DNA of 36,422 nucleotides from Catenovulum agarivorans DS-2. Its GTDB lineage: Bacteria > Pseudomonadota > Gammaproteobacteria > Enterobacterales > Alteromonadaceae. Shown here in pieces: positions 9,186 through 18,890 of this stretch. A program made the translations under genes and the position numbers. Every line of letters begins with the position of its first letter. Position 1 is the first letter of the stretch. Below the pieces are notes generated by a model that saw only the letters and a program-made list of their open reading frames with translations, made no database searches and was not told the DNA's origin. The stretch covers positions 1 through 36,422 of the forward strand of contig NZ_ARZY01000046.1 of the NCBI RefSeq assembly GCF_000568405.1, in the 5' to 3' direction.

Positions 9186-9266
9186 TCAGTCAAAATTCAC
9201 GTTCCTTGCCTCCATAGACAGTTTGACTGAGCTGTACTCGGGGCTAACTAACCGTAAGGAGCAGTC
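9186..9266 (+). promoter_or_regulatory. structured rpsF leader, possible S6:S18 autoregulation site
   Basis: A perfect 9-bp stem, TCAGTCAAA (9186-9194) with TTTGACTGA (9222-9230), is followed by ACCGTAAGGAG next to the start codon. In E. coli and other bacteria the S6:S18 complex binds a CCG-containing motif in its own leader. The CCG beside the ribosome site here suits that, but the fold has not been computed. Confidence 0.4.
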
Positions 9267-9644
9267 ATGCGTCATTACGAAATCGTATTTATGGTTCACC
9301 CAGACCAAAGCGAGCAAGTTGCTGGTATGATCGAGCGTTACCAAGGTATCATCGAATCAGCTGGTGGTAAAATTGATCGTTTAGAAGACTGGGGTCGTCG
9401 TCAATTAGCTTATCCAATCGAAAAGCTACACAAGGCACACTATGTGTTATTAAATGTTGAAGCGCCAACTTCTGCAATTGAAGAGTTAGAAACGGCTTTC
9501 CGTTTTAACGATGCAGTGTTACGTAACATCATTATGCGCACAAAAGCCGCAGTTACTGAGCCATCTCCAATGGCTAAGAAAGAAGAAAGCGGTCGTGGTC
9601 GTAGCGAAAAAGCTGAAAAGGTTGAAGCAGCAGCCGCTGAATAA
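9267..9644 (+). CDS. rpsF: 30S ribosomal protein S6
   Basis: S6 binds the 16S rRNA central domain together with S18. The protein is 125 residues: the conserved fold starts [18 protein letters not shown] and includes [22 protein letters not shown] and [16 protein letters not shown] charged Glu/Lys/Ala-rich tail from about residue 97 resembles the tail that RimK extends with glutamate in E. coli. TAAGGAG precedes the ATG. It is the first gene of the rpsF-priB-rpsR-rplI operon; priB starts 2 bases after its stop. Confidence 0.98.
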   Translation: MRHYEIVFMVHPDQSEQVAGMIERYQGIIESAGGKIDRLEDWGRRQLAYPIEKLHKAHYVLLNVEAPTSAIEELETAFRFNDAVLRNIIMRTKAAVTEPSPMAKKEESGRGRSEKAEKVEAAAAE

Positions 9645-9646
9645 GC

Positions 9647-10193
<547 letters not shown>

Positions 10194-10222
10194 TTCCCAA
10201 GTTAAAATTTAAAGGTAGCAAG

Positions 10223-10675
10223 ATGGATATCATTCTTCTCGACAAAATTGCAAACTTGGGCACTTTAGGTGATCAAGTTTCTGTAAAAGCTGGTTACGCA
10301 CGTAACTTCCTTTTCCCACAAGGTAAAGCAGTTCCTGCAACTAAAGCAAACGTTGAACACTTTGAGCAACAACGTGCAGAGTTAGAAGCTAAGTTAGCTG
10401 ACGTATTAGCTACTGCTCAAGCTCGTGCTGATAAAATTGCTGAGCTTGCTTCTGTAACTATCGCTTCTAAAGCGGGTGACGAAGGCAAGTTATTCGGTTC
10501 AATCGGTACTCGTGACATTGCTGATGCAATCACTGCTGCTGGTGTTGAAGTTGCTAAATCTGAAGTTAAATTACCAAACGGCACTTTACGTGAAGTTGGT
10601 GAGTTTGACATCGATTTACAGCTACACGCTGACGTAACTACTACTATCAAGCTTGAAGTTATTGCTGAAGCTTAA
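10223..10675 (+). CDS. rplI: 50S ribosomal protein L9
   Basis: L9 is an elongated protein at the base of the L1 stalk that influences frame maintenance. The 150-residue protein starts [20 protein letters not shown], with the N-terminal rRNA-binding domain ([20 protein letters not shown]), a long connecting helix rich in Ala/Glu, and the C-terminal domain containing [16 protein letters not shown] and [22 protein letters not shown] precedes the ATG. It is the last gene of the operon and is followed by a hairpin terminator. Confidence 0.99.
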   Translation: MDIILLDKIANLGTLGDQVSVKAGYARNFLFPQGKAVPATKANVEHFEQQRAELEAKLADVLATAQARADKIAELASVTIASKAGDEGKLFGSIGTRDIADAITAAGVEVAKSEVKLPNGTLREVGEFDIDLQLHADVTTTIKLEVIAEA

Positions 10676-10709
10676 AGCCTGATAACGTACCCGAAGATTC
10701 AAGACCCCG

Positions 10710-10740
10710 GAAACACCGCTTTGCTGAGCGGTGTTTCTAC
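10710..10740 (+). terminator. terminator hairpin after rplI
   Basis: An 11-bp perfect stem, GAAACACCGCT (10710-10720) with AGCGGTGTTTC (10727-10737), encloses TTGCTG, 34 bases after the rplI stop. The T tract is short (TTTCTAC), but the stem is strong. Confidence 0.8.
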
Positions 10741-10774
10741 ATCTAGTGCTTATAAACTCAGACTGGCTCCTAAG

Positions 10775-10816
10775 ATGTAATAGCATTACATCTGGTGCTA
10801 TGTTATATTGTTACAT
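10775..10816 (+). promoter_or_regulatory. two tandem Zur-like operators upstream of the MerC-like gene
   Basis: Box 1 is ATGTAATAGCATTACAT (10775-10791), the core of a perfect 21-bp palindrome (10773-10793). Box 2 is ATGTTATATTGTTACAT (10800-10816). Against the gammaproteobacterial Zur pattern ATGTTATA-N-TATAACAT, box 2 fits at 14 of 16 positions and box 1 at 13 of 16. The centres are 25 bp apart, and box 2 ends 24 bases before the start codon. Binding by Zur is inferred from pattern only. Confidence 0.55.
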
Positions 10817-10839
10817 GTCTGTATTAGGTTGAAAATGTT

Positions 10840-11226
10840 ATGCAATCAGATTTAAATCGCAATAATTGGTTAGATAAAGTAGGTGTTGCTGCCACATCTT
10901 TGTGTGCATTACATTGCATCTTTTTGCCTGTTTTACTGCCTTTACTTCCATTGCTAGGCTTAAGTGTTGTCGCCGAAGAAACATTTGAGCATTTTGTTCT
11001 AGCAGCATCTATGCTGATTGGTTTTATTGCTCTGTTTACTGGTTTTCACCGCTACCACAGAAAACTCTATCCATTTTACTCGCTAGCGTTAGGCGGGTTC
11101 GTATATGCCAGCAAAGATGTGCTGGGCGAAGCATATGAGCCATTAGTCGTGACGGTAGGAGCGATATTGATCATTCTAGCGCATATCTTAAACATGCGTT
11201 TATGCAAAAGCTGCCGATCTTGCTAA
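10840..11226 (+). CDS. MerC-like four-helix membrane protein
   Basis: A 128-residue integral membrane protein resembling the MerC family, whose founding members move mercuric ions inward. Four hydrophobic helices lie at about residues 18-43, 50-69, 77-92 and 101-119. Helix 1 carries the LCALHC motif (C22, H25, C26), the likely metal-binding pair. The C-terminus ends in a second cysteine cluster, CKSCRSC (C122, C125, C128). There are no mer genes nearby. Two tandem Zur-like boxes directly upstream suggest the metal context is zinc scarcity, not mercury. It appears monocistronic; a 23-bp dyad follows its stop. The MerC family call is fairly secure; the ion and direction are unknown. Confidence 0.75.
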   Translation: MQSDLNRNNWLDKVGVAATSLCALHCIFLPVLLPLLPLLGLSVVAEETFEHFVLAASMLIGFIALFTGFHRYHRKLYPFYSLALGGFVYASKDVLGEAYEPLVVTVGAILIILAHILNMRLCKSCRSC

Positions 11227-11231
11227 AAAAC

Positions 11232-11254
11232 TAATTATTCGGCTCGAATAATTA
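11232..11254. other. perfect AT-rich dyad after the MerC-like gene
   Basis: TAATTATTCG-GCT-CGAATAATTA (11232-11254) is a perfect 10-bp inverted repeat starting 6 bases after the stop. The T tract lies on the minus-strand side, where no gene needs ending. It could protect the mRNA 3' end or be an operator for the kinase gene at 11309. Confidence 0.45.
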
Positions 11255-11308
11255 AAGACCTTTGCCTAAACTAAATGCCATATATGGATTAGTTTATGGA
11301 TATCTTGA

Positions 11309-13408
11309 GTGGCGCCAAACTATAAAAAATTGACTCACAAGCTAAAACGTTTGCATTGGTCTTTTTTACTCCTCGCTTTTATTTATACTCTGCTTGGTCA
11401 GGCTTACATATTTATTTTAATGGATAAACAAGATGAATATGCGTATTACCTTAATTTGGCTGGCCGCCAGCGAATGTTGTCTCAACAAATTCAACTACAA
11501 GCTGAAAAGGCTATATATAAGCAAACATCAACAAAAGAGCTACAGTCGCTAGCCGATTCACAAGTTGCATTTGACGCGGCATTAAACATTCTTATTCAAC
11601 CCAATGCATTATCTTTGTTTGATAGCCAATATTTTCCGATTGTTGAGCGCCTTTATTTTGGTGAAATTAATGGTATTAATGCCCAAGTGCATAGGTACTT
11701 TTTAGCAATTGAAGCGATAGAAAGCCCTGAAGTAAAAGTATCAATCGATGAGTTGCAGTTGTTGCATACAGCGTTACTGAAAAACTTGGAGTTAGCTGTT
11801 AGCCTAGTTGAACAGCAAGCTCAGACCCGAGCCTCAGATATAAAATTGTCTATACTGCTATATCTTTTAGGTTTTTTCTTGTTGTTGTGGTTGAGTATTC
11901 GCAAAGGCATTCAACCTATGGAAAAATCCATTCAACTTGCGTTGCATGGTGGCTTTTTGAACAACGAGACAAATCACAAAAATTTACAGAAAGTGGAATA
12001 TGCCAATCGACTCAAATCTGAATTATTAGCTCGTGCCACCCATGCATTGCGGGTAGGTTTAAATGGGGTTGATGGTATGTTGTCTTTAATCGAGCGACAA
12101 CCAAGCGATGTCAAGCCGCTGTTGAAAAAAGCGAAGGTCTCTTCTAGCCATATGCTGTCGATAATCGATTCTTTATCAAACTACGCAGAGTTAACCCGTC
12201 AAAAAGCACATATTCACCCCACAACTGTCCATTTAAATGAGTTTTTTGCCGATTTGTGCCGTAACTATCAAGCGTTAGCTAGTGCCAAAGATATTCAGTT
12301 TAATATCGATATCGCACCGACTGTGCCAATATGTATTGCGATAGATGAAAAAATGCTGCGCAATGTTTTTGAGCCGCTGATCGCAAATGCGGTGCGTTAT
12401 ACCGAAGTAGGCAATGTGCAGCTGCATCTAGGCTACGTTGATGAAGATAATGAGTTAGTTGCACAAATTCACGATAGTGGAATAGGTATCAGTGAAGAGC
12501 AGTTGAAGTCGATTAAACAAAATAACATTGTTGAAAAAGGCTTTAATGCTTCAGACAACAGCATAGGTATCGGCTTGCTAATTGTGAATAGAGCGATTGA
12601 ATTAATGAATGCTCACATCGAGATCACCAGTCGCTTGGGGCAAGGCACCAATGTATATATTACCCTGCCACTAGTCGATAAACCCAAAGCTTATTTACCT
12701 TCTAGCAGCCAAACTCAGATGATAGGCAAAATGTCGTATGCGATGATAAGTCGAGATCCTTTGTTTATCCATTATTATCAATCCGTGTTTAACAGTTTGC
12801 ATTCAGATATCGCTGTGTTTACTAGCTTATCTGATTACACTACGCAGGATAGTTATTCAGTTGTGTTGGTTGATTTAGCTGCAGTTGAGACGGATGCGAA
12901 ATTAGAGCAAATGAGGGGGCAGTATTTATGCTTTAACGCTGCCCTAGATCAGCCAAAGTATCCTAACTTAGCCCGGTTTACCGATACAGAGCAGCTTTTA
13001 CAACATATAGTCGAGCAAATGCCAATCGCTTCTATTCGAACATCTTGGCCTGGCAAACGTGTATTAGTGGCAGAAGATAACGAAATAAACCAAGAAGTGA
13101 TCAGCAGTTTATTAGAAGGCTTTCAACTCGATGTTCAGGTCGCATCAAACGGGTTAACAGCTGCTGACACTGTATTTAAAATGAATTTCGATCTAATCTT
13201 GATGGATATCCAAATGCCAATATTGGATGGCATTGAAGCCACTCGTAAAATTAGGGAGACGGGCAGTCAGGTGCCCATCGTTGCTTTAACAGCACACACT
13301 TATCGTACGGATGAAAAGCTTTGTTTTGATGTGGGTATGAATGGTTTTGTCAGTAAACCCATTCAACCTGATAAGTTGGTTAAAGTTTTGTCGAGATTTT
13401 TGAGCTGA
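11309..13408 (+). CDS. hybrid sensor histidine kinase/response regulator
   Basis: A 699-residue membrane hybrid kinase. The GTG at 11309 is chosen because it is the only upstream start that keeps the first membrane helix (about 18-38). The periplasmic domain (about 39-178) begins NLAGRQRMLSQQ, typical of PilJ-type nitrate/chemoreceptor N-terminal domains. A second helix spans about 180-197. The dimerisation helix has a candidate phospho-His at H245 (THALRVGLNG; the usual HE dipeptide is HA). The ATPase domain has NAVRYT, DSGIGIS and GIGLLIV. A divergent receiver-like region (about 470-575) precedes a complete receiver (583-699) with E589/D590, phospho-acceptor D633 and K683. No output partner lies next to it; ligand unknown. 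Confidence 0.9.
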   Translation: MAPNYKKLTHKLKRLHWSFLLLAFIYTLLGQAYIFILMDKQDEYAYYLNLAGRQRMLSQQIQLQAEKAIYKQTSTKELQSLADSQVAFDAALNILIQPNALSLFDSQYFPIVERLYFGEINGINAQVHRYFLAIEAIESPEVKVSIDELQLLHTALLKNLELAVSLVEQQAQTRASDIKLSILLYLLGFFLLLWLSIRKGIQPMEKSIQLALHGGFLNNETNHKNLQKVEYANRLKSELLARATHALRVGLNGVDGMLSLIERQPSDVKPLLKKAKVSSSHMLSIIDSLSNYAELTRQKAHIHPTTVHLNEFFADLCRNYQALASAKDIQFNIDIAPTVPICIAIDEKMLRNVFEPLIANAVRYTEVGNVQLHLGYVDEDNELVAQIHDSGIGISEEQLKSIKQNNIVEKGFNASDNSIGIGLLIVNRAIELMNAHIEITSRLGQGTNVYITLPLVDKPKAYLPSSSQTQMIGKMSYAMISRDPLFIHYYQSVFNSLHSDIAVFTSLSDYTTQDSYSVVLVDLAAVETDAKLEQMRGQYLCFNAALDQPKYPNLARFTDTEQLLQHIVEQMPIASIRTSWPGKRVLVAEDNEINQEVISSLLEGFQLDVQVASNGLTAADTVFKMNFDLILMDIQMPILDGIEATRKIRETGSQVPIVALTAHTYRTDEKLCFDVGMNGFVSKPIQPDKLVKVLSRFLS

Positions 13409-13519
13409 CAACAAAAAAAATAACAAAATTCTTTGAAAACTAAATGAGTTTGTTTGCTCATGTGACAAGTTTGTGAAAGAATCAGGTGATATAAAAATTT
13501 AGAATATGTGAGTAAAATT

Positions 13520-14044
13520 GTGATTGATGCCGATGGCTATCGCGCCAATATCGGCATAGTAATTTGCAACCGACAAGGTCAGGTGTTTTGGGCCAGACGT
13601 TTCGGACAACACTCGTGGCAGTTTCCACAAGGCGGTATGGATAAAGGTGAAAGTCCTGAACAAACCATGTACCGTGAATTATTTGAAGAAGTGGGATTGC
13701 GCGAAAAAGATGTTGAAATTATGTACTACACGCGCAATTGGCATAAGTACAGATTACCGAAACGGCTCATTCGCAAAGATTCTAGCCCTGTGTGTATTGG
13801 CCAAAAACAAAAGTGGTTTTTGTTAAGGTTGAAATGCCATGAGAGCGAAGTGAATTTAATGCGTTCAACGCATCCTGAGTTTGATGAATGGCGCTGGGTT
13901 AGTTACTGGTATCCAGTGCGCCAGGTGGTTTCTTTCAAGCGCGATGTTTATCGTAAAGTAATGAAAGAGTTTGCACCTATTGCTATGCCAAATCGTAGAC
14001 CGCAAAAAGACAATAAAAAACGGAGATTTAATCGCAGATGTTAA
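13520..14044 (+). CDS. rppH: RNA pyrophosphohydrolase RppH
   Basis: RppH removes pyrophosphate from the 5' end of primary transcripts, opening them to RNase E decay. The GTG at 13520 gives [17 protein letters not shown], matching the family N-terminus (174 residues). An in-frame GTG at 13508 would add four residues and cannot be excluded; neither has a strong ribosome site. The Nudix box is complete: [22 protein letters not shown]. The conserved blocks [28 protein letters not shown] (here SPVCIGQ...) and [22 protein letters not shown] are present. The C-terminus is a basic tail. It overlaps ptsP by 7 bases, so the two are translationally coupled. Confidence 0.96.
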   Translation: MIDADGYRANIGIVICNRQGQVFWARRFGQHSWQFPQGGMDKGESPEQTMYRELFEEVGLREKDVEIMYYTRNWHKYRLPKRLIRKDSSPVCIGQKQKWFLLRLKCHESEVNLMRSTHPEFDEWRWVSYWYPVRQVVSFKRDVYRKVMKEFAPIAMPNRRPQKDNKKRRFNRRC

Positions 14045-16308
14045 CAACGCTCAAGCGCATTGTCGATGAAGTAAACCGTCAGCCGGTGCTTGAAAAAGCA
14101 CTGGAACGGGTTGCGCAACTCGCAAAACAAACAATGCAAACTGAGTGTTGTTCAATTTATCTAGCTGATCATGATAACCGCCATTATTTATTAATGGCGA
14201 CGGATGGGTTATCACCCAACTCTGTTGGGTCAGTTGCGATAGGTTTTGACGAAGGCTTAGTGGGATTAGTCGGCGAAAAAGAAGAGCCCGTTAATGTCGC
14301 AAATGCCCGTTTTCATCCAAGATTTTTAATCACTCCACAAGTAAAAGAAGACGCTTATAACTCATTTTTGGGTGCTCCTATCATCCATCAAAGGCAAGTG
14401 GTCGGGGTGATAAGTGTCCAGCATTCAACCCAAAGCTTTTTTGATGAAAGCAAAGTCGCATTTTTAGTGACATTAGCCGCCCAGTTAGGCTCAGCGATTG
14501 CGCATGCAGAAGCTAGAGATGCGTTAGATAGAGCGGAACATCCAGAACTGAAATCTAGAGCCAGATCGTTAAAAGGTGTAGCCGGCTCTTCAGGTATTGC
14601 TTTTGGTCATGCATATGTGATCCAACCACATATTAGTTTTGCGGATATTGTGCCACGGCGGACACATAATATCGGTCGTGAGATTGTCCGTTTTAAACAA
14701 GCGGTAAAAAAAACGCAGCAAGAACTAAAAGTATTATCCGTCAAGATGTCATCTATATTGCCAAGTGATACCTCGGCGATATTTGATGTTTATCACTATA
14801 TGCTCAATGACGATACTTTAGGTGAGCGTGTTCAAGAGCAAATCCATAGCGGCTGGAACGCTGCTACTGCATTGAAAATAGTGATAGAAGAACTATGCAG
14901 TGAATTTAGCCAAATGGAAGATAGCTATATTCGCGAGCGAGTGACTGATATTCGTGATATTGGTCAGCGCGTTTTAATTAACATCATAAAAAAAGAGTTA
15001 TCGAAAAGGCCAATTCCAGACAAGGTTGTACTGGTTGCAGAAGAAGTGACGGCGTCTATGTTAGCAGAGATACCGCGTGAACAACTGCAAGGCATTTGTT
15101 CTGTGCGAGGCTCGAATAACTCACATGCTGCTATTTTAGCTAGAGCATTAGGCATCCCTGCTATACTCGGTTTAGAGGATTTACCCCTAACCAATTTGGA
15201 TGGTAGAGAGACCATTATAGATGGCTACAGCGGTCAGGTCTTTTTCAACCCCGATTCTGTTATTTCTAAAGAATATCAAGTTCTACTAGTTGAAGAACAA
15301 GAGCTTGAAGAGTTAGTGCAAAGTATTGCAGACAAACCTGCGGAAACCAAAGACGGTACCCAAGTTTCGTTAGCAATTAATACAGGGCTTGCCGCTGACT
15401 TTGAGGTGGTACGTGGAATTGATGCTGATGGCATAGGATTGTATCGAACCGAGATACCGTTTATGGTTCGAAATTGTTTTCCATCAGAGTCTGAGCAATG
15501 CGCTTTATATCAAAAAGCGCTCGATGCCTACCCGGGTAAGTCAATCAATATGCGTACCCTAGATGTAGGCGGGGACAAGCCGTTACCCTATTTCCCAATT
15601 GAAGAAGACAACCCATTTTTGGGCTGGCGAGGTATTCGTATGACACTCGACCACCCAGAGATCTTGTTGGTGCAAGTCAGGGCGATGCTCAAAGCCAATA
15701 TTGATCGCGGTAATTTACAAATATTGTTGCCGATGATCACATCTGTGCAAGAAGTTGATGAATGTTTGCGTTTGATTAAGCAGGCTCATGCAGAGCTAGA
15801 AGAAGAATTACAACGTACTTTGGTTAAACCAAAAGTTGGCGTTATGCTTGAAGTACCTGCAGCTATTTACCAAATTGGCTTGCTTTCGAAAAAAGTCGAT
15901 TTTTTCTCAGTTGGTACTAATGACCTGACCCAATACCTGTTAGCGGTTGACCGAAACAACGCTAGAGTTGCAAACTTGTATACCTACTATCACCCAGGGG
16001 TGTTAGAGGCACTGAAGTTTATTGCCAATCAATGCCATAAATTTAATACGCCTGTGAGTATTTGTGGTGAAATGGCAGGCGAGCCTATCGGCTTATTGAT
16101 ATTAATGTCATTGGGCTATCGAAAGTTTAGTATGAGTGCACAAAACTTACTTAAAGCTAAGTGGATACTCAGACATATTAGTTTGTCTGATATTGCCGAT
16201 TTACAGCACAAAGTTTCATTTGAGACAGATCCCGAAGCGATTAAATTAATTGTTAGTGAAAAATTAGATCAACTCGGCTTAGGTGGTTTCATCCGCGCGG
16301 GTAAATAG
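14038..16308 (+). CDS. ptsP: phosphoenolpyruvate--protein phosphotransferase PtsP (EI-Ntr)
   Basis: EI-Ntr takes phosphate from PEP and passes it to NPr, heading the nitrogen-related regulatory phosphotransferase chain. The 756-residue protein has an N-terminal GAF domain (about 1-160), the EI N-terminal domain, the swivelling domain with active-site H363 in [13 protein letters not shown], and the PEP-binding TIM barrel. Barrel landmarks are [55 protein letters not shown] and SICGEMAG. The length matches E. coli PtsP (748). It overlaps the end of rppH and is followed by the TauE-like gene, lgt and thyA, the conserved order with one insertion. Confidence 0.97.
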   Translation: MLTTLKRIVDEVNRQPVLEKALERVAQLAKQTMQTECCSIYLADHDNRHYLLMATDGLSPNSVGSVAIGFDEGLVGLVGEKEEPVNVANARFHPRFLITPQVKEDAYNSFLGAPIIHQRQVVGVISVQHSTQSFFDESKVAFLVTLAAQLGSAIAHAEARDALDRAEHPELKSRARSLKGVAGSSGIAFGHAYVIQPHISFADIVPRRTHNIGREIVRFKQAVKKTQQELKVLSVKMSSILPSDTSAIFDVYHYMLNDDTLGERVQEQIHSGWNAATALKIVIEELCSEFSQMEDSYIRERVTDIRDIGQRVLINIIKKELSKRPIPDKVVLVAEEVTASMLAEIPREQLQGICSVRGSNNSHAAILARALGIPAILGLEDLPLTNLDGRETIIDGYSGQVFFNPDSVISKEYQVLLVEEQELEELVQSIADKPAETKDGTQVSLAINTGLAADFEVVRGIDADGIGLYRTEIPFMVRNCFPSESEQCALYQKALDAYPGKSINMRTLDVGGDKPLPYFPIEEDNPFLGWRGIRMTLDHPEILLVQVRAMLKANIDRGNLQILLPMITSVQEVDECLRLIKQAHAELEEELQRTLVKPKVGVMLEVPAAIYQIGLLSKKVDFFSVGTNDLTQYLLAVDRNNARVANLYTYYHPGVLEALKFIANQCHKFNTPVSICGEMAGEPIGLLILMSLGYRKFSMSAQNLLKAKWILRHISLSDIADLQHKVSFETDPEAIKLIVSEKLDQLGLGGFIRAGK

Positions 16309-16346
16309 TCATAATACTAACAATAGTGCGCGTGGAGTTTTAACCA

Positions 16347-17150
16347 ATGGAATTTATGTTTGCAGCGATATTTCTGGTTACCGGAGTTATTGCTGGAATT
16401 TTAGCTGGCTTTTTGGGCATAGGTGGTGGATTAGTTGTCGTGCCGCTATTGTCTGTTGTGTTACCTTGGGTGGGTATTCAAGCCGACAAAGTAATGGTAA
16501 TTGCAGTTGGTACGTCACTGGCTACTATCGTTTTTACCGCCATTTCATCTACTTATTCACATCGAAAAAATCACAACGTGGTGTGGCCCGCAGTGTTTAG
16601 TTTATTTCCAGGACTGATGTTTGGTGCCATGTTGGGCGCTACATTAGGCTCTCAAATGGATAATACAGGTTTATCCGTCATATTTGGTGTATTCTGTGCC
16701 GCTTTGGCTGTTTATGTTACTTTTGGTAAAAGATATGTGCGCCCAGTTGCCGATTATGCACAAAGCCGCTCGTGGCTGTCATTAATTGGTTTTATAACTG
16801 GGTTAATTTCTAGTTTAGTCGGTATAGGTGGGGGCACCATGTTAGGGCCAGCCCTTATTTGGTTAGGCTTAGAAGCGCGCAGAGCAGTTGGAACTTCTGC
16901 AACTTGTGGCTTACTAATAGCTGTGTTTGGTTCATTTAGTTATGTAATCGCCGGCGCGAACGAAACGGACATGCCACCATACACGATCGGCTACATTTAT
17001 TTGCCAGCATTTTTTGGCATTATTGCTACATCTGTCGTTTTTGCACCTTTAGGCGCTAAAATGGCGACGTTTTTTTCTGAGCGAGTTATCCGTAGTTGTC
17101 TAGGGCTCGCACTAACGGCATCTGCAATTAAGATGTTTGTCAGCTTTTAA
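16347..17150 (+). CDS. TauE/SafE family permease
   Basis: A 267-residue integral membrane protein of the TauE/SafE (DUF81) family, members of which export sulfite or organosulfonates. About eight hydrophobic helices are visible. The two family signatures occur once in each half: [15 protein letters not shown] (near residue 25) and [16 protein letters not shown] (near 155), reflecting an internal duplication. A GGAG lies 9 bases before the ATG. It sits between ptsP and lgt, a position not found in E. coli; spacing (38 bases before, 17 after) indicates one transcript. The substrate cannot be read from the sequence. Confidence 0.9.
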   Translation: MEFMFAAIFLVTGVIAGILAGFLGIGGGLVVVPLLSVVLPWVGIQADKVMVIAVGTSLATIVFTAISSTYSHRKNHNVVWPAVFSLFPGLMFGAMLGATLGSQMDNTGLSVIFGVFCAALAVYVTFGKRYVRPVADYAQSRSWLSLIGFITGLISSLVGIGGGTMLGPALIWLGLEARRAVGTSATCGLLIAVFGSFSYVIAGANETDMPPYTIGYIYLPAFFGIIATSVVFAPLGAKMATFFSERVIRSCLGLALTASAIKMFVSF

Positions 17151-17167
17151 TTTATTGGAGTTTTACT

Positions 17168-17983
17168 GTGCAAGAGTTTTTGCAGTTTCCGCAAATTGAT
17201 CCAGTGATCGTTGAAATTGGCCCGTTGGCTTTGCGTTGGTATGGGTTGATGTACCTAATTGGTTTTGTTGGTGCAATGTATTTGGCGAACAAACGGGTCA
17301 ACGACTCTGACTGCTTTTGGAGTAAAGAGCAGTTAAGTGATCTACTGTTCTACGGTTTTATTGGTGTGATACTCGGTGGCCGAATTGGCTATGTATTTTT
17401 CTATCAATTTGAAACCTTTTTAGCTGAGCCCACGTATCTATTTAAAATTTGGACTGGTGGTATGTCGTTCCACGGCGGGTTTTTAGGTGTCATAGCTGCT
17501 ATGTTCTGGTTTGCACACAAAAGCGGAACTAAATTTGTACAAGTAGCAGATTTTATCGCGCCTATGGTGCCAATTGGTTTAGGCGCAGGTCGAATTGGTA
17601 ACTTTATTAATGCTGAACTTTGGGGTAGACAAACCGACGTGCCTTGGGCGATTGTCTTTCCTAATGCAGGTGGGGTGCCGCGTCATCCATCACAATTGTA
17701 CGAGTTTTTCTTAGAAGGTTTAGTGCTATTTATATTGGTTAATTTGTACCGAAAAATGTCGCCGCCAGCAGGCGCAGTTGCTGGGTTATTCTCACTCGGT
17801 TATGGAACATTCCGTTTTATTATCGAATACTTCCGTGAACCTGATGCGCATTTGCAAGACTTTATGGGTGGCTGGATTACCATGGGTCAGTTGTTATCGA
17901 CACCAATGATTATTGCTGGACTTGCCTTGATCATTTGGAGCTACTATAAACAAAATTCTCAACAGCAGGTAAAACAAGCATGA
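17168..17983 (+). CDS. lgt: prolipoprotein diacylglyceryl transferase Lgt, GTG start
   Basis: Lgt moves a diacylglyceryl group from phosphatidylglycerol to the lipobox cysteine of prolipoproteins in the inner membrane. The 271-residue protein starts at GTG 17168 with TTGGAG upstream. Conserved features are the [12 protein letters not shown] helix, [23 protein letters not shown] with H102, and the signature [18 protein letters not shown] containing R142. About seven membrane helices are visible. Its stop overlaps the thyA start (ATGA). Substrates in this window include the two predicted lipoproteins at 21147 and 34657. Confidence 0.98.
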   Translation: MQEFLQFPQIDPVIVEIGPLALRWYGLMYLIGFVGAMYLANKRVNDSDCFWSKEQLSDLLFYGFIGVILGGRIGYVFFYQFETFLAEPTYLFKIWTGGMSFHGGFLGVIAAMFWFAHKSGTKFVQVADFIAPMVPIGLGAGRIGNFINAELWGRQTDVPWAIVFPNAGGVPRHPSQLYEFFLEGLVLFILVNLYRKMSPPAGAVAGLFSLGYGTFRFIIEYFREPDAHLQDFMGGWITMGQLLSTPMIIAGLALIIWSYYKQNSQQQVKQA

Positions 17984-18813
17984 AACAGTATTTAGATTTA
18001 ATGCAGCATGTATTAGATACAGGCACAACTAAATCCGACCGTACAGGTACCGGAACCATTAGTGTATTTGGTTACCAAATGCGCTTCAATTTAGCCGAAG
18101 GTTTTCCTTTAGTGACCACTAAAAAGTGTCACTTGCGTTCGATAATTCATGAGTTGTTGTGGTTTATTGCTGGTGATACCAACATCAAATACCTAAACGA
18201 TAATGGTGTCAAAATATGGGATGACTGGGCAACCGAATCAGGTGAGTTGGGACCTGTCTATGGCGCACAATGGCGAAGCTGGCCAACGACCGATGGTGGT
18301 AGTATTGATCAACTTAGCGAGCTTATTGAACAGATTAAAACCAATCCTGATTCTCGTCGATTAATTATCAGTGCATGGAATCCGGCCGTCCTACCTGATG
18401 CTGGCGTTAAGCCGCACGAAAATGCTGCCAATGGCAAACAAGCACTGCCACCTTGCCATACCCTGTTTCAATTTTACGTGGCAGATGGCAAGTTGAGTTG
18501 TCAACTTTATCAGCGTAGTGCCGATATTTTTCTTGGTGTACCGTTTAACATTGCAAGTTATGCGCTGTTTACTATGATGATAGCTCAAGTATGTGATTTA
18601 GAATTAGGTGACTTTGTTCATACCCTAGGGGATGCACATTTATATTTAAATCATTTAGAGCAAACTAAACTGCAATTGAGCCGCGAGCCAAGAGCCTTGC
18701 CTCAAATGAAAATAAACCCAGAGGTTAAATCGATTTTTGACTTCAAGTTCGAAGATTTTGAATTGACCGGTTATGATCCTCATCCGCATATAAAAGCACC
18801 TATTTCTGTGTAA
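17980..18813 (+). CDS. thyA: thymidylate synthase ThyA
   Basis: ThyA methylates dUMP to dTMP using methylenetetrahydrofolate. The 277-residue protein has the catalytic cysteine C159 in [11 protein letters not shown], plus [18 protein letters not shown], the folate-site [12 protein letters not shown] and the C-terminal APISV. It is 13 residues longer than E. coli ThyA. The extra residues lie just before the active site (about 136-155, [13 protein letters not shown]), an insertion I recall from related marine species. It overlaps lgt by 4 bases. No classical terminator follows; an inverted repeat at 18840-18870 lies before the next gene. Confidence 0.98.
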   Translation: MKQYLDLMQHVLDTGTTKSDRTGTGTISVFGYQMRFNLAEGFPLVTTKKCHLRSIIHELLWFIAGDTNIKYLNDNGVKIWDDWATESGELGPVYGAQWRSWPTTDGGSIDQLSELIEQIKTNPDSRRLIISAWNPAVLPDAGVKPHENAANGKQALPPCHTLFQFYVADGKLSCQLYQRSADIFLGVPFNIASYALFTMMIAQVCDLELGDFVHTLGDAHLYLNHLEQTKLQLSREPRALPQMKINPEVKSIFDFKFEDFELTGYDPHPHIKAPISV

Positions 18814-18839
18814 AGTCGAGAGGATAAGCATAAAGCACA

Positions 18840-18870
18840 CCCTGTGCTATTATTGATATATTGCACAGGG
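18840..18870. promoter_or_regulatory. inverted repeat before the DUF3857 gene
   Basis: CCCTGTGC (18840-18847) and GCACAGGG (18863-18870) are perfect 8-bp arms separated by 15 AT-rich bases containing TATTAT. The centre is about 36 bases before the start codon at 18891. It could be an operator over a promoter or a weak terminator for thyA; there is no T tract. Confidence 0.4.
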
Positions 18871-18890
18871 GAATGCTGGATAAGGATAGT

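Noticed and set aside
10417-10650. Minus-strand open frame opposite rplI
   Set aside because: Antisense to a ribosomal protein, Ser/Ala-rich artefact of the opposite codons, no start signals.
16283-16600. Plus-strand 105-residue frame at the start of the TauE-like gene
   Set aside because: It overlaps the end of ptsP and the TauE-like gene in another frame; the product is Trp/Cys/Arg-rich without family resemblance.
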